Under the pieces are notes generated by a model that did no database searches, was not told the DNA's origin, and worked only from the letters and a program-made list of their open reading frames with translations. A program made the position numbers and the translations under genes. Positions 5,812-6,008 of a stretch of 6,008 nt of DNA are shown here, piece after piece; position 1 is the stretch's first letter, and each line of letters begins with the position of its first letter. The DNA comes from Thermoleophilaceae bacterium (lineage in GTDB: Bacteria > Actinomycetota > Thermoleophilia > Solirubrobacterales > JACPNS01): the NCBI GenBank assembly GCA_016463365.1, contig JAEMRJ010000127.1:1-6008 (forward strand), given 5' to 3'.

Positions 5812-6008
5812 ATGACCACCAATCCGAAGGACTTCAAATCAGATCTCAAGCCGATCTGGTGTCCGGGTTGCGGCGACTTCGGGGTGCTCGCAGCCGCCTA
5901 CCGCGCGTTCGCAGAACTCGACCTTGACCCTGATCGCACGGTCGTCGTCTCGGGGATCGGCTGCTCAAGCCGCTTCCCCGGCTTTGTGACGACCTACGGC
6001 TACCACGG
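5812..6008 (+). CDS. korB: 2-oxoacid:ferredoxin oxidoreductase beta subunit, N-terminal fragment (3'-truncated by window)
   Basis: The first 65 codons of the beta subunit, which carries the thiamine diphosphate and, in two-subunit enzymes of this family, one [4Fe-4S] cluster. WCPGCGDFG (residues 16-24) and SGIGCSSRFP (47-56) are the family signatures. Cys17, Cys20 and Cys51 have the spacing of three cluster ligands known in the Sulfolobus enzyme (12, 15 and 46); the fourth ligand would lie beyond the window. The start is fixed by a good ribosome binding site and by the usual short lead-in before the Cys motif. The gene runs off the right edge and no frameshift is seen in the visible part. Confidence 0.95.
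   Translation, partial: MTTNPKDFKSDLKPIWCPGCGDFGVLAAAYRAFAELDLDPDRTVVVSGIGCSSRFPGFVTTYGYH

Overview
This is a GC-rich, gene-dense stretch of bacterial chromosome with every supported gene on the + strand. It reads as ordinary core metabolism: the end of a cobalamin-dependent methionine synthase gene, an ammonium transporter/PII pair (amtB-glnB), and the start of a 2-oxoacid:ferredoxin oxidoreductase operon (korA-korB). The GC bias, the 'PEQST'-type methionine synthase C-terminus and the two-subunit KorAB enzyme suggest an actinobacterial relative, possibly a deep-branching class such as Thermoleophilia. That placement is a guess from sequence style.

Layout. Positions 1-1817 hold the 3' half of metH: the cobalamin-binding cap, the B12-binding Rossmann domain with its DxHxxG motif, and the AdoMet-binding reactivation domain. 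A 187-bp non-coding gap (1818-2004) follows. It has no clear terminator, but it contains an 11-bp-period direct repeat and is the likely control region for amtB. amtB (2005-3486) and glnB (3501-3875) form a tight two-gene operon that ends in a strong intrinsic terminator (3905-3939). After a 123-bp gap, korA starts at a TTG codon (4063-5796) and is followed 15 bp later by korB (5812 to the window end, truncated).

How the genes relate. AmtB imports ammonium, and the PII protein reports ATP/ADP and 2-oxoglutarate status and probably plugs AmtB. KorAB interconverts 2-oxoglutarate and succinyl-CoA + CO2 using ferredoxin, so it acts on the metabolite that PII senses. The terminator shows this is at most a neighbourhood link, not one operon.

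The most notable detail is in the PII protein. The T-loop tyrosine that is uridylylated or adenylylated in many bacteria (Tyr51) is a leucine here, while Ser49, Arg47 and the ligand-binding residues are kept. I found no mobile element, CRISPR array, RNA gene or clearly novel multi-gene system in this window.
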